Origin: Marinobacter aromaticivorans
GTDB taxonomy: Bacteria; Pseudomonadota; Gammaproteobacteria; Pseudomonadales; Oleiphilaceae
Length of the DNA: 64,000 nucleotides
Assembly (NCBI RefSeq): GCF_002806975.1
Contig: NZ_NIHD01000001.1
Location: forward strand, 434,001 to 498,000
Direction of reading: 5' to 3'
Part shown: positions 48,212-59,290 of the stretch, one piece after another
How the letters are laid out: the number at the start of each line of letters is the position of its first letter
Numbering within the stretch: the first letter of the stretch is position 1
Translations under genes and position numbers: made by a program
The notes under the pieces: model-generated
Seen by the model: the letters and a program-made list of their open reading frames with translations, nothing else
What the model was told of the DNA's origin: nothing
The model's database searches: none

Positions 48212-49276
48212 ATGCCCCGGACATCGAACGCCCCGGACACCCCTGATAAGCAGGCCGGGCCGCCAGCCATCTTCCTTATGGGGCCGACCGCCTCCGGCAA
48301 GACCGATCTGGCCATGGCACTTTGCGCGCGTCTGCCTTGCGACATCATCAGTGTGGATTCGGCCATGATCTACCGTGGCATGGATATTGGCACGGCCAAA
48401 CCCACGGCGGACGAACTGGCGCGTGCTCCCCACCGGCTGATTGATATTTGCGATCCGGCGGAAATCTATTCGGCTGCGGATTTTCGCCGGGATGCCTTGA
48501 TTGAAATGGATCGTATATCCCGTGCGGGTCGCATTCCGCTGCTGGTGGGCGGAACCATGATGTACTTCAAGGCGCTGTTGCATGGTATGTCCGGGCTACC
48601 CGCTGCCAGCCCCGGGCTGCGCAGGACTCTGGAAGCCGAGGCCGACAGTCTTGGCTGGAAAGCCCTGCACGATGAGCTGCAGGCGGTTGACCCGGTGGCG
48701 GCAAAACTGATCCACCCCAATAACCGCCAGCGCCTGTTGCGGGCGCTGGAAGTCGTGCGCCTGACCGGTCGGCCGATCTCGTCTTTCTGGGAGGCGAAAG
48801 ATAATCCCTCGCCCCTGCAAGACACAGGCCGTGGGAGCATTGAGGATTACACGTATTTTACCCAATGGCAGGCAGACGAAACAGCATCCCTTCCGTATAC
48901 TGTCACGCAGCTTGCCATGGCGCCTCCGGAGAGACGGGTGCTCCATGAAAGGATACATCAGCGCTTTATAAATATGCTGGAAGCAGGGTTTCTGGATGAA
49001 GTGCGGGCTCTGATGGCCAGAGGTGATCTGCACCCGGATCTCCCTTCCATGCGTTGTGTCGGTTATCGCCAGGCCTGGAGTTATCTGGCCGGTGCCGATG
49101 ATTATGACGTATTTGTAAGCAAAGGCGTTGCGGCCACTCGTCAGCTGGCCAAACGGCAGCTCACATGGCTTCGCAAGTGGTCCGGCTTGAACTGGCTGAA
49201 CAGCGAAGACGGGTTTATCGTTGACGCAGCCTTGAAAAAAGTCAGACTTCGCACCACATTTAGCTCTGAATACTGA
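48212..49276 (+). CDS. miaA: tRNA dimethylallyltransferase
   Basis: A 354-residue enzyme adding a dimethylallyl group to A37 of tRNAs reading UNN codons. The P-loop is [14 protein letters not shown] near residue 24, followed by [16 protein letters not shown] and the DMAPP-site region. The [13 protein letters not shown] segment and [12 protein letters not shown] are family blocks. The frame is open from 48140 inside mutL, but the ATG at 48212 gives the normal N-terminus; its weak ribosome site suggests coupling to mutL. Confidence 0.94.
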   Translation: MPRTSNAPDTPDKQAGPPAIFLMGPTASGKTDLAMALCARLPCDIISVDSAMIYRGMDIGTAKPTADELARAPHRLIDICDPAEIYSAADFRRDALIEMDRISRAGRIPLLVGGTMMYFKALLHGMSGLPAASPGLRRTLEAEADSLGWKALHDELQAVDPVAAKLIHPNNRQRLLRALEVVRLTGRPISSFWEAKDNPSPLQDTGRGSIEDYTYFTQWQADETASLPYTVTQLAMAPPERRVLHERIHQRFINMLEAGFLDEVRALMARGDLHPDLPSMRCVGYRQAWSYLAGADDYDVFVSKGVAATRQLAKRQLTWLRKWSGLNWLNSEDGFIVDAALKKVRLRTTFSSEY

Positions 49277-49310
49277 CGATTTGCATTTACTAATAAACAG
49301 GAGAACACAC

Positions 49311-49562
49311 ATGTCAAAAGGGCACTCGTTACAAGACCCTTACCTTAATGCCTTACGCAAGGAACGCATCCCGGTTTCCATCTTTCTGGTTAACGGCATC
49401 AAACTGCAAGGGCAGGTAGAGTCTTTTGACCAATTTGTGATTTTGCTGAAAAACACGGTCAGCCAGATGGTATACAAGCACGCAATCTCCACCGTAGTGC
49501 CTGCCCGGAATGTACGCATTCCACAGCAGAACCCGGCTGGTGAAGGTGAAGCCGAAGACTGA
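49311..49562 (+). CDS. hfq: RNA chaperone Hfq
   Basis: An 83-residue hexameric RNA chaperone for small RNA pairing. Sm1 is seen in [21 protein letters not shown] and Sm2 in [12 protein letters not shown]. The ATG at 49311 has CAGGAG upstream. The frame is open 10 codons earlier, without a ribosome site. The short C-terminal tail ends in an acidic EGEAED. A terminator follows before hflX. Confidence 0.97.
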   Translation: MSKGHSLQDPYLNALRKERIPVSIFLVNGIKLQGQVESFDQFVILLKNTVSQMVYKHAISTVVPARNVRIPQQNPAGEGEAED

Positions 49563-49585
49563 TTGGCCCGGGTTTCCGGTATTGC

Positions 49586-49640
49586 CACCCGCGTTCCCGA
49601 CGAACCTCTGGGTTCTGCCGGTCGCGGGTGTTTGTTTTTA
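49586..49640 (+). terminator. Terminator after hfq
   Basis: CACCCGCG (49586-49593) pairs with CGCGGGTG (49623-49630). An inner hairpin GAACC-TCTG-GGTTC lies between them, and TTTGTTTTT follows. This would limit readthrough into hflX, although hfq and hflX are often cotranscribed. Confidence 0.7.
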
Positions 49641-49678
49641 TGACGTTTACAAGCCAACTATAGTGGAGTTGATGCCCA

Positions 49679-50977
49679 TTGTTTGATCGCCCGGATGTAG
49701 GTGAGCGAGCGATACTCGTCCACATCGATTTTTCCGCTCACGACGGCTCTGAAGATCCGGATGAGTTCCGGGAGCTGGTGGCCTCTGCCGGCGTTGAAGC
49801 TGTTGGAACGATCACCGGATCCCGCAAGCAACCCAGCCCCAGGTTGTTCGTAGGGGAAGGAAAGCTGGAAGAAATCCGCGATGCGGTAATCCTGCACGAA
49901 GCTGATGTTGTCCTGTTCAATCATGCTCTCAGCCCCAGCCAGGAACGCAATATTGAGCGTGAGCTCAAGTGTCGCGTGCTGGATCGTACCGGCGTTATAC
50001 TGGATATCTTTGCGCAGCGTGCACGCACACACGAAGGCAAACTGCAGGTGGAGCTGGCCCAGCTTGATCACATGTCAACCCGCCTTGTGCGAGGCTGGAC
50101 ACACCTTGAGCGCCAGAAAGGCGGTATTGGCCTGCGTGGCCCCGGTGAAACCCAGCTGGAAACCGACCGCCGGCTGCTGCGGGAGCGCATCAAATCCATC
50201 CACAAGCGGCTTGAAAAGGTTCGCAGGCAGCGTAACCAGGGGCGCCGTGCACGCAAGCGAGCCGACATTCCCACAATATCGCTGGTGGGTTATACCAACG
50301 CTGGCAAATCCACCTTATTCAACCGAATGACCACATCTTCCGTATATGCTGCAGACCAGCTCTTTGCAACGCTGGACCCTACGCTGAGGCGCCTGGAACT
50401 TCCGGACATCGGGCCGGTCGTAATGGCGGATACCGTAGGCTTTATCCGGCATCTGCCGCACAAGCTGGTTGAGGCCTTCCGGGCAACCCTGGAAGAGACC
50501 ACGGAAGCGACTCTTCTGCTACACATTGTTGACAGCCACGACAGCCGTCGCGATGAAAACATGGAGCAGGTTGAAAGCGTACTGGCCGAAATCGGAGCCG
50601 ATGAGATACCGGTGCTGCAGGTGTTCAACAAAATAGACCTGCTGGACAATTTTGCACCACGGGTTGAGCGTAACGAAGATGGATTGCCGGTGCGGGCCTG
50701 GGTCTCGGCGGTTACGGGAGAGGGGCTGGATGGCCTTTACGATGCCATCGTCGAGCGGCTGGCGGAAGATGTTGTACACTACTTTGTTCTGCTCGGGCCT
50801 GCTGACGGCAAGCTACGAGCGCTCCTGCACGAGGCGGGCTCGGTGCTCAGCGAAGAGCATCGTGAAACCGGAGAAACAATTCTTGAAACCCGGTTGCAGC
50901 GCCGGGACTGGCTTCAGCTCCTGAGCCGTGCCGGCATGAGTGAAGAAACGGTGCGCCTGGAAGCCGGGCACGCCTGA
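49679..50977 (+). CDS. hflX: Ribosome-associated GTPase HflX
   Basis: A 432-residue GTPase that rescues or splits ribosomes under stress. The N-terminal HflX domain has SPRLFVGEGKLEEI and VLFNHALSPSQERNIE. The G domain has VGYTNAGKSTLFN (G1), DTVGFI (G3) and FNKIDLL (G4). The only sensible start is a TTG at 49679 giving FDRPDVGERAILVHIDF, with GGAG about 10 bases upstream; an ATG just upstream is out of frame. It sits between hfq and hflK in the conserved order. Confidence 0.94.
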   Translation: MFDRPDVGERAILVHIDFSAHDGSEDPDEFRELVASAGVEAVGTITGSRKQPSPRLFVGEGKLEEIRDAVILHEADVVLFNHALSPSQERNIERELKCRVLDRTGVILDIFAQRARTHEGKLQVELAQLDHMSTRLVRGWTHLERQKGGIGLRGPGETQLETDRRLLRERIKSIHKRLEKVRRQRNQGRRARKRADIPTISLVGYTNAGKSTLFNRMTTSSVYAADQLFATLDPTLRRLELPDIGPVVMADTVGFIRHLPHKLVEAFRATLEETTEATLLLHIVDSHDSRRDENMEQVESVLAEIGADEIPVLQVFNKIDLLDNFAPRVERNEDGLPVRAWVSAVTGEGLDGLYDAIVERLAEDVVHYFVLLGPADGKLRALLHEAGSVLSEEHRETGETILETRLQRRDWLQLLSRAGMSEETVRLEAGHA

Positions 50978-51056
50978 AACCACAGCAGCTATTGCCGGGG
51001 CGATGATAAATCCCTAGTATTTGCAGCCATTCGACAAGTTAGGAACGGAGAGCACT

Positions 51057-52247
51057 ATGGCCTGGAATGAACCGGGTGGAAACCGCAACGACAACGATCC
51101 CTGGGGAACCGGTGGCGGTCGGCGCGGTAATGATCAGGGACCACCAGACCTTGATGAGGCGCTGAAAAAGGGCCTGGACAAGCTCAACAAGATGCTGGGG
51201 GGGAAAGGCAAGAAGTCCGGCGGTGGCAGTGACGGCGGCGGTTCGGGAAGCGCGGGCAGTTTCGGAGCAGTGCTGGCACTGATTGCCATACTGGCCTTGG
51301 GCTACGTAATTTTCCAGTCTTTCTATACGGTAGACGAACAGGAGCGCGCGGTTGTTCTGCGTTTTGGTGAATACTCGAAAACAGAGAGCCCGGGCCTCAG
51401 GTTCAAGGTTCCGCTGATTGATGACGTTACCAAGGTGCGTGTTACCAATGTGAGAACCGCTGAATCCAGCGGTCAGATGCTGACCCAGGACGAAAACCTG
51501 GTCACAGTTGACCTGCAGGTTCAGTATCGCGTGGGCGATGCCCGCGATTACGTGTTGAACGTGCGGGACTCCAACCAGGCTTTAGCCTTCGCAACTGACA
51601 GCGCCCTGCGCCACGAGGTGGGCAGTTCCTCACTGGATGATGTGCTCACGGAAGGTCGTGCAGAACTGGCCGTTCGTGTTGAGCAGCGTCTCCAGGGTTT
51701 CCTTCAGGAATACGGAACCGGTCTTGAAATTGTCCGGGTTAACGTTGAAAGCACTCAGCCGCCGCCAGCCGTCCAGGACGCATTCCGTGAAGTTCAGCGT
51801 GCCCGTGAGGACGAGCAGCGGGTGAAGGAAGAGGCGGAAACCTACCGTAACAAGGTGGTTCCCGAAGCCCGTGGTCAGGCCCAGCGCATGATCGAAGAAG
51901 CGAGTGCATACAAGCAGGAAGTGATTGAGCGCGCCCGTGGTGAAACCGCCCGCTTCCTTGAGTTGCTGGCGGTATACCAGACCGCGCCAACAGTCACGCG
52001 CGAGCGTATGTACCTGCAAACACTGGAGACTGTTTTGTCTAACAGCAGCAAGATCCTTGTAGACACTGAAAGCAGCGGCAACATGATGTACCTGCCACTG
52101 GACCGGCTCACCCAGGGTGCACTGCCCCGGGGTGGAAACCAGTCATCCGGTGGAAGTGGCAGTCAGGCGGATATCCAGGCGCTGACGGATCGTGTTATCC
52201 AGGAGCTGCGAACCAGGCAGGACACTAATGTACGGAGGAGCAGATAA
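51057..52247 (+). CDS. hflK: FtsH protease modulator HflK
   Basis: A 396-residue SPFH/band 7 membrane protein that forms a complex with HflC and FtsH. The N-terminus is Gly/Asn-rich and cytoplasmic, with GGSDGGGSGSAGS just before the single helix (about residues 69-90). The SPFH domain follows (TVDEQERAVVLRFGEYSKT). The ATG at 51057 (MAWNEPGGNRNDNDPWG) has CGGAG upstream and fits the family; the frame is open from 51021. It precedes hflC by 2 bp. Confidence 0.94.
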   Translation: MAWNEPGGNRNDNDPWGTGGGRRGNDQGPPDLDEALKKGLDKLNKMLGGKGKKSGGGSDGGGSGSAGSFGAVLALIAILALGYVIFQSFYTVDEQERAVVLRFGEYSKTESPGLRFKVPLIDDVTKVRVTNVRTAESSGQMLTQDENLVTVDLQVQYRVGDARDYVLNVRDSNQALAFATDSALRHEVGSSSLDDVLTEGRAELAVRVEQRLQGFLQEYGTGLEIVRVNVESTQPPPAVQDAFREVQRAREDEQRVKEEAETYRNKVVPEARGQAQRMIEEASAYKQEVIERARGETARFLELLAVYQTAPTVTRERMYLQTLETVLSNSSKILVDTESSGNMMYLPLDRLTQGALPRGGNQSSGGSGSQADIQALTDRVIQELRTRQDTNVRRSR

Positions 52248-52249
52248 TC

Positions 52250-53125
52250 ATGGGACCTAAAGGTGTAGTGGGCCTTGCAGGCGCCCTGATTGTTGTCCTG
52301 CTTGTGTTGTCGAGTGTTTTCATCATCCCGGAAACCCACCGTGGGGTCATGCTCAGGTTTGGCGAGTTGGTTGAAACCGATATCCAGGCCGGCATTCACT
52401 TCAAGGTGCCGGTGATTGATCAGGTTCGGGAGTTTGATATCCGTGTGCTGACCATGGATCTGCCGTCGCGGCAGTACCTGACGGTCGAAAAGAAGCCCTT
52501 GGATGTAGACTCCTACATTGCCTGGAAGATCCGCGATGTGGATCAGTTCTATCGGGCGACAGGCGGCGATGAGTTTCGCGCCCAGTCACTGCTCCTGTCC
52601 CGGGTGGATAACGGGCTGCGTGACGAGTTCGGTATTCGTACCATGCACGAGGTTGTTTCGGGGCAGCGTGATGAGCTGATGCACACCCTGCGTGACCGTG
52701 TGAACGAAACCTCAACCACCGAGTTCGGTATTGAGGTCATGGATATCCGGGTCAAGGCAATTGAGTTCCCGGGGCAGGTCAGTGAGAACGTGTATCGCCG
52801 AATGGCCACAGAGCGCGAGAAGCTGGCCCAGGAATTCCGGTCCAGAGGCCGCGAGCTGGCTGAAGGTATTCGCGCCGATGCCGATCGCCAGAAAACGGTT
52901 ACCCTCGCAGAAGCCTTTGCAGCTGCGGAGGAAACCCGTGGTGAAGGCGATGGTGAGGCCGCCCGTATCTACGCAGAAGCCTATGGCTCCAACCCCGAGT
53001 TCTACAGTTTCTACCGTAGCCTGCAGGCCTACCGGAATACCTTCTCAAGCAAAGACGACATCATGGTTATTGACTCCGACAGTGAATTCATGAAATTCCT
53101 CAAGGATTCAAAGGGCGGAAGCTGA
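52250..53125 (+). CDS. hflC: FtsH protease modulator HflC
   Basis: A 291-residue partner of HflK with an N-terminal helix (GLAGALIVVLLVLSSVFII) and a SPFH domain (ETHRGVMLRFGELVE). The C-terminal part contains a coiled region rich in Ala and Glu (RADADRQKTVTLAEAFAAAE), followed by YSFYRSLQAYRNTF, typical of HflC. It is immediately downstream of hflK, and a terminator follows. Confidence 0.95.
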   Translation: MGPKGVVGLAGALIVVLLVLSSVFIIPETHRGVMLRFGELVETDIQAGIHFKVPVIDQVREFDIRVLTMDLPSRQYLTVEKKPLDVDSYIAWKIRDVDQFYRATGGDEFRAQSLLLSRVDNGLRDEFGIRTMHEVVSGQRDELMHTLRDRVNETSTTEFGIEVMDIRVKAIEFPGQVSENVYRRMATEREKLAQEFRSRGRELAEGIRADADRQKTVTLAEAFAAAEETRGEGDGEAARIYAEAYGSNPEFYSFYRSLQAYRNTFSSKDDIMVIDSDSEFMKFLKDSKGGS

Positions 53126-53141
53126 ACCCCGCTCTGCGCGC

Positions 53142-53177
53142 AAAAAACCGGAATGCCCAGGTATTCCGGTTTTTTTG
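53142..53177 (+). terminator. Terminator after hflC
   Basis: AAACCGGAAT and ATTCCGGTTT pair around an 8-nt loop and run into a T-tract (TTTTTTT). It lies 17 bp after the hflC stop. Confidence 0.85.
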
Positions 53178-53303
53178 TGTTCACCAACAGTGTAAAATCC
53201 CTCAGGTTTTGGTTCGGGTTTTTCTGCCCCGAATGTCACCTTAAAAACCTGCGCGCCTTCACAGCACCAAGAGTGGGGCTGGCAGGATGGACAACGGAAT
53301 CTC

Positions 53304-54485
53304 ATGACAGTATCTGATCGCTGGTTACTGCCGGACGGGGTGGAGGATATCTTGCCGCCACTGGCCGGGCAGATAGAATCCCTGCGCCGGGATGTAATGG
53401 ATACCTGCCAACGCTGGGGCTACCAACTGGTAATCCCGCCGCTGATTGAATACCTCGAATCCCTGTTTACCGGAACCGGACACGATCTGGAGTTGCAGAC
53501 CTTCAAGCTGACTGATCAACTGACCGGTCGCATGATGGGTGTGCGCGCGGATATGACTCCCCAGGCTGCACGGATTGATGCCCACACCCTGGGGCAGGAC
53601 GGGATTACACGCCTTTGCTACGCCGGGCATGTGCTGCATACCCGCCCGAGGCACATGCTGACCGGGCGCACGCCGATTCAGGCGGGCTGTGAACTTTTTG
53701 GCAGTGCTTCCGAATCGGCGGATATGGAAGTGATCAGCCTGATGCTTGAAGCCCTTCGTGTGGCCGGACTGCCCAGTGTTCATCTGGATCTGGCGCATGT
53801 GTCCATCTACGAGAGCCTGATTGGCGAAGCCGAATTTGATCGCGACACAAGTGCTGCTATTTTCGATGCCATGGCGCGCAAGTCGGTACCCGAACTGGAC
53901 GGATTGCTGGGCGATTGTCCGAGCGGATCAGCCGGTGCCCGCCTGCGGGAACTTGCCCGTGTCAGCGGTGGTCCGGAAGCACTGGCCGAGGCGCGCAGAA
54001 TTCTGGAGGGCGCTTCCGAGAACCTTGGTGCGGCACTGGACCAACTGGGTCGGGTGGCCAGGATGCTCGAGAGTGACTTCCCGGAGGTCAGTTTCGGGTT
54101 CGATTTTTGTGAGCTGCGCGGTTACAACTATCACACGGGGCTGGTGTTTGCGGCCTATGTGCCGGGGCACGGCGATTCGGTTGCCAAGGGTGGTCGTTAC
54201 GATGCCATTGGCAGCGATTTTGGGCGGGCCCGCCCGGCCACAGGGTTCAGCCTTGATATACGGGCGCTGGTGACCCTGGGTGATCGCCCGGTCAGGCCCG
54301 CCCGGGCGGTGTGGGCCCCTGCCGAGAGAGACGCAGTACTGGAGCAGAAGATTTCGGAGCTGAGGAAGACCGATACCGTCGTCCGGGCGTTGCCTGAAGA
54401 CAACGGAGAAGATCCCGCAGCCCGGGGGTGTGACCGTAAACTGGTAAAACAGGGTGATCATTGGGTCGTTCAGGCGCTGGGCTGA
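53304..54485 (+). CDS. hisZ: ATP phosphoribosyltransferase regulatory subunit HisZ
   Basis: A 393-residue HisRS paralogue that activates the short form of HisG. Class II synthetase-like blocks are present (GVEDILPPLAGQIESLRRD, then motif 2-like RADMTPQAARIDAH and the C-terminal YHTGLVFAAYVPGHGD), but the anticodon-binding domain is missing, which separates it from HisRS. It lies between hflC and purA, as in pseudomonads. A short-type hisG would be expected elsewhere in the genome. Confidence 0.92.
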   Translation: MTVSDRWLLPDGVEDILPPLAGQIESLRRDVMDTCQRWGYQLVIPPLIEYLESLFTGTGHDLELQTFKLTDQLTGRMMGVRADMTPQAARIDAHTLGQDGITRLCYAGHVLHTRPRHMLTGRTPIQAGCELFGSASESADMEVISLMLEALRVAGLPSVHLDLAHVSIYESLIGEAEFDRDTSAAIFDAMARKSVPELDGLLGDCPSGSAGARLRELARVSGGPEALAEARRILEGASENLGAALDQLGRVARMLESDFPEVSFGFDFCELRGYNYHTGLVFAAYVPGHGDSVAKGGRYDAIGSDFGRARPATGFSLDIRALVTLGDRPVRPARAVWAPAERDAVLEQKISELRKTDTVVRALPEDNGEDPAARGCDRKLVKQGDHWVVQALG

Positions 54486-54563
54486 CAGCGGCGGGCTGTT
54501 GTGAACACATGAAGGTATATTTGCCAAATTTGCAAGACGCACGCCATGTTGCGGGCGCATTGA

Positions 54564-55868
<1,305 letters not shown>

Positions 55869-55881
55869 CCGGTAACCAGTA

Positions 55882-55920
55882 CAAAAACCGCCCTGCCTTG
55901 ATCCGCACGGCGGTTTTTTG
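55882..55920. terminator. Bidirectional terminator between purA and cmoB
   Basis: AAAACCGCC and GGCGGTTTT pair around a 16-nt loop, with A-runs on the left and T-runs on the right. It can terminate purA on the plus strand and cmoB on the minus strand. Confidence 0.85.
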
Positions 55921-55923
55921 CTG

Positions 55924-56916
55924 TCAGGGCTTCTCGGCGACGATAGTGGCGCGTTTGGGTCCGGGGTAGCCTTCAATGGTTTTTGTCGGGTCTTCCGGGT
56001 CCAGAAAGTCCTGCAGGGAATTGAAGCGCATCCAGTCTGTGCTGCGCTGTTCATCGGTCGTGGTTTCCGAAACATCCACAACCCGGGCATTGCGAAAGCC
56101 TGTGCGATCCAGCCAGCGCAGCAGTGTGTCGCAGCTTGGCAGAAACCACACGTTGCGCATCTGCCCATAGCGGTCTTCCGGCGTCAGGCTGTAGCCTTCC
56201 GGGCCGTCTACAACCAGAGTCTCCAACACTAACTGGCCACCCCGGCGCAGCGTGCCTTTAAGTTCCAGGAGATGGTCCAGGGGCGATCGGCGGTGGTACA
56301 GGACGCCCATGGAAAAGGTGGTGTCAAAGCTTTCGAGCCCTTGTGGCAAGTCTTCCATGCGTATGGGCAGCAGGTCGATGGGCGCCGCACCCACGTAGCG
56401 CTTCACGCTGAGAAACTGGAACATGAACAGCAATCCGGGATCAATTCCGATCACGCGCCCGGCGCCTTCGCCCAGCATGCGCCAGCAGTGGTAACCGGAG
56501 CCGCAGCCTACGTCCAGAATACGTCGCTTGGAAAGATCGGCGATGTAGGGTGATACCCTGTCCCACTTCCAGTCCGAGCGCCACTCGCTGTCGATATAAG
56601 TACCGAAGAAGTCGAAAGGCCCTTTGCGCCAGGGCATCAGGCCACGCAGCCCGTTTTCAAGCGCTTGCTGCTGGCTGGCATCCAGGTTGGTGGGGGAGTG
56701 GAGGGTAACCGCCGACGTGTTGAGTTCCGAGGTTGCGTCAGGGATCTCCGGGAGGCTCTCCAGTGCTGACTGCCAGCGCCCCAGATCTCCGTGGGGGTTG
56801 TCGTCAAAACGCCGGGTCAGTTGGCTTTTGATGGCCTCTGCCCAATGGCTTTCGCCAGTGCTTTCCAGTTCTGCCAGCAAGGGTCCGAAACAGCTTTGCC
56901 AGTCAAAATGCGTCAT
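55924..56916 (-). CDS. cmoB: tRNA U34 carboxymethyltransferase CmoB
   Basis: A 330-residue enzyme that makes 5-carboxymethoxyuridine at the wobble position, using carboxy-S-adenosylmethionine. The SAM-type motif is ILDVGCGSGYHCWRMLGEG, with WRSDWKWDRVSPYI before it and FSMGVLYHRRSPLDHL after. The ATG at 56916 (MTHFDWQSCF) matches the usual N-terminus; an upstream extension of the frame reads into cmoA. The donor is made by CmoA, encoded just upstream. Confidence 0.94.
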   Translation of the reverse strand: MTHFDWQSCFGPLLAELESTGESHWAEAIKSQLTRRFDDNPHGDLGRWQSALESLPEIPDATSELNTSAVTLHSPTNLDASQQQALENGLRGLMPWRKGPFDFFGTYIDSEWRSDWKWDRVSPYIADLSKRRILDVGCGSGYHCWRMLGEGAGRVIGIDPGLLFMFQFLSVKRYVGAAPIDLLPIRMEDLPQGLESFDTTFSMGVLYHRRSPLDHLLELKGTLRRGGQLVLETLVVDGPEGYSLTPEDRYGQMRNVWFLPSCDTLLRWLDRTGFRNARVVDVSETTTDEQRSTDWMRFNSLQDFLDPEDPTKTIEGYPGPKRATIVAEKP

Positions 56917-56941
56917 GATCCGCCTGTTCCACGTCGGTTGC

Positions 56942-57697
56942 TCAGCCGGCCTTGAGGGCCAGCATGGATACGAAGTTGAAACACTGGTACCAGACCAGCA
57001 CGCGATCAAAGCCAGAATCCTTCAGGCGCTGTGTGTGGGCAGCCAGCGTTTCGGGAATCAGCACCTGTTCGATGGCGCTGCGCTTCTGGCTTATTTCCAG
57101 ATCGGAATAGCCATTGGCGCGCTTGAACTCGTGATGCAGGCGCGTCTGAATGTCCTGTTCATCCTCCGATTCAAAACGGATTTTCTCCGACAGTATCAGC
57201 ACGCCACCGGGTCTTGTGGCCCCGGCGATCCTGCGTAACAGGCTGCTGCGCTGCCCGGGTGGCACAAACTGCAGCGTAAAGTTCAGAGTGGTGACCGAGG
57301 CATTGGAGAGTTCGGTTTTCTGAATGTCTTCACAGCGCAGGCTAACGGCAAGGGGGTGGTCGTCCAGCGCAATGTAGTGTTCGCAGCGCTCAATCATGGC
57401 GGCGGAATTGTCCACACCTACCAGCGTACAGTCGTTGTGGGAAATGCCATGGCGCATGGCCAGTGTTGATGCCCCCAGGGAACAGCCCAGGTCATAGCAG
57501 TTGGATCCCGCCTGGGCATACTGCTCGGTGATCACTTCAATCATTGGGATAATGGTGGTGTAGCCGGGTACAGAGCGCCGGATCATGTCCGGAAATACGC
57601 GCGCTACGGCGGCATCAAAGCGAAAATCTTCCGGCTCCCGCTCGGTGGCGAACAGGCGGTCGGTTACGGGTTCTGCAAAGCGATCGGACTTACTCAC
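56942..57697 (-). CDS. cmoA: Carboxy-S-adenosylmethionine synthase CmoA
   Basis: A 251-residue SAM-fold enzyme that forms carboxy-SAM from prephenate and SAM. Motif CYDLGCSLGASTLAM near residue 65; N-terminus DRFAEPVTDRLFATEREPED. I chose the GTG at 57697 with AGGGAGG upstream. The longer frame to 57805 lies inside the preceding gene. Start and upstream stop overlap by 8 bp, so the small membrane-anchored gene, cmoA and cmoB are likely one operon. Confidence 0.94.
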   Translation of the reverse strand: MSKSDRFAEPVTDRLFATEREPEDFRFDAAVARVFPDMIRRSVPGYTTIIPMIEVITEQYAQAGSNCYDLGCSLGASTLAMRHGISHNDCTLVGVDNSAAMIERCEHYIALDDHPLAVSLRCEDIQKTELSNASVTTLNFTLQFVPPGQRSSLLRRIAGATRPGGVLILSEKIRFESEDEQDIQTRLHHEFKRANGYSDLEISQKRSAIEQVLIPETLAAHTQRLKDSGFDRVLVWYQCFNFVSMLALKAG

Positions 57698-58076
57698 TAC
57701 CGGCCTCCCTGGCAGGCTCAGCGGGTTGTTCAGGCTGGGGCAGGGCAGACGGAGCGGTCGGTGACGGGCGATAGCAGCGCACACCCCGGTTTTTGTAATC
57801 CACAAGAATGCCGCGGAACGACGGGTCTACATCTGCAGCGATGGCCAGATAACCGTTTTCGCAGGCTGCGTGCAGTTCAGAGGCCTTGGGCGACATGCGG
57901 AAGGTTTCCCCCGGCGTGATATGAATCGCCTGGAAATCCCCCACGGGCACATGATCCTTGTTGTCCGAGTGCTTGATGCTTCCGCTGAGTTCCAGCACCA
58001 GTACGGTGCCGACAATGGCGCCCAGTGCGGTCACAATAAGGCTGCGGATGGTGTAACGGGCCTCGTTCTGGCTCAT
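57690..58076 (-). CDS. Small membrane-anchored protein, unknown function
   Basis: A 128-residue protein with one N-terminal helix (SLIVTALGAIVGTVLVLEL) and a small hydrophilic domain containing two cysteines (HAACENG, GVRCYRP). A Pro/Glu/Ala-rich tail (SALPQPEQPAEPAREAGSE) follows. The ATG is preceded by GAGG. It lies between srkA and cmoA and overlaps cmoA by 8 bp, so it is probably translated. I do not recognise the family. The exported domain might be disulfide-linked. Confidence 0.65.
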   Translation of the reverse strand: MSQNEARYTIRSLIVTALGAIVGTVLVLELSGSIKHSDNKDHVPVGDFQAIHITPGETFRMSPKASELHAACENGYLAIAADVDPSFRGILVDYKNRGVRCYRPSPTAPSALPQPEQPAEPAREAGSE

Positions 58077-58106
58077 GCCTACCTCGTTTTGGATGTGAAT
58101 GGCCGG

Positions 58107-59108
58107 TCAGTACTGACCGGGTAATGTAATGGAGGGCGCCTGCAGCGCGGCCAGTTGCTCTCTCAGGGATAACACCTGATCCGACCAGAACCTGGGCTGG
58201 CCAAACCAGGGGAAAAAGCGCGGAAACGCCGGGTCATCCCAGCGCTTCGCCAGCCAGGCGCAATGGCTGATCTGGCGGTAGCAACGCAAAGGCTCAATCA
58301 GGTGTCGTTCGCGGCGATTGAAGTCGCGGAAGGTTTCATAGCCTTCCAGCAACTCCCCCAACTGGGCACCGCGTTCGTGATCATCGCCGTTCAGCAACAG
58401 CCACATATCCTGAATGGCCGGGCCGGAACGGCAGTCGTCCAGATCCACAAACAGCATCTGCTCGTCCCGGCACAAGATGTTACCGGCGTGGCAGTCACCG
58501 TGCAGCCGCAGGGTGTCAACTTCACCGGCATCGTCAATGCGTGCCCTGCAGTGGCGCAGCAGATCCGGAATCAGGCTGTCCCATGCAGGCCGGAGATCGC
58601 GGGGAACCCAGTCGCCTTCCAGCAGCAGATGATTGCTGGCTTCAATGCCCTCCAGAAGCGATAAGGTGCCGCGGTAGCGGAAAGGCTTCAGGGCGCCAAT
58701 GTTATGAATTTGTCCCAGCCACTGGCCAAGCCGGTAGAGCGTGTCGGTAACGCTGGTGTCTGGTGCCTGGCCACCGCGCTGGTTAAAGGCGGCGAACATG
58801 AAGTCGCCATGCTTGCCAAGTGTGTCGCCGGACGGCATCACCAGTGGGGCGACAACCGGGATATCCGCCGCCAGTAACTCCCGGGTAAACTCATGCTCTT
58901 CGCGAATCTGTTCTTCGCTCCACCGACCGGGGCGATAGAACTTGGCGATAATCGGGGCGCCTTCGTCGAGTCCCACCTGGTACACCCGGTTTTCATAGCT
59001 GTTCAGGGCGAACAGGCGGCCACTTACCGCGAAACCGGCCTCTTCCATGGCATCCAGAATTGTGTCCGGCGTGAGGGCATCGTATGGATGGGCGGAAACG
59101 TTCATCAT
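58107..59108 (-). CDS. srkA: Stress response kinase A (YihE/RdoA family)
   Basis: A 333-residue aminoglycoside-phosphotransferase-fold Ser/Thr kinase. The catalytic loop is LHGDCHAGNILC, followed by FVDLDDCRSGPAIQDMW. The N-terminal lobe has FALNSYENRVYQVG and IIAKFYRPGRWSEEQI. The E. coli homologue counters stress-induced death and affects Cpx-linked responses. Start is ATG at 59108 or the next one at 59105. Upstream (59109-59290) is a divergent spacer with a 7-bp hairpin (TCCCGTA/TACGGGA). Confidence 0.93.
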   Translation of the reverse strand: MMNVSAHPYDALTPDTILDAMEEAGFAVSGRLFALNSYENRVYQVGLDEGAPIIAKFYRPGRWSEEQIREEHEFTRELLAADIPVVAPLVMPSGDTLGKHGDFMFAAFNQRGGQAPDTSVTDTLYRLGQWLGQIHNIGALKPFRYRGTLSLLEGIEASNHLLLEGDWVPRDLRPAWDSLIPDLLRHCRARIDDAGEVDTLRLHGDCHAGNILCRDEQMLFVDLDDCRSGPAIQDMWLLLNGDDHERGAQLGELLEGYETFRDFNRRERHLIEPLRCYRQISHCAWLAKRWDDPAFPRFFPWFGQPRFWSDQVLSLREQLAALQAPSITLPGQY

Positions 59109-59290
59109 AAAGCGAAGCCAGGCTGGTAAATGTTGCGCCCAAGTATACCTGCTTGGCAGCGCTCCCGTAATGTGAGTACGGGATGTTTCCGTGGGTTCCG
59201 GCCTGTTCTGGATTGGGTTAACGTAAACATTTCCGGTTTGCGGTCACGCAAAGCTGTCAGTGAAAGGGCAACAGTGAGCAGGTTCAGCCA

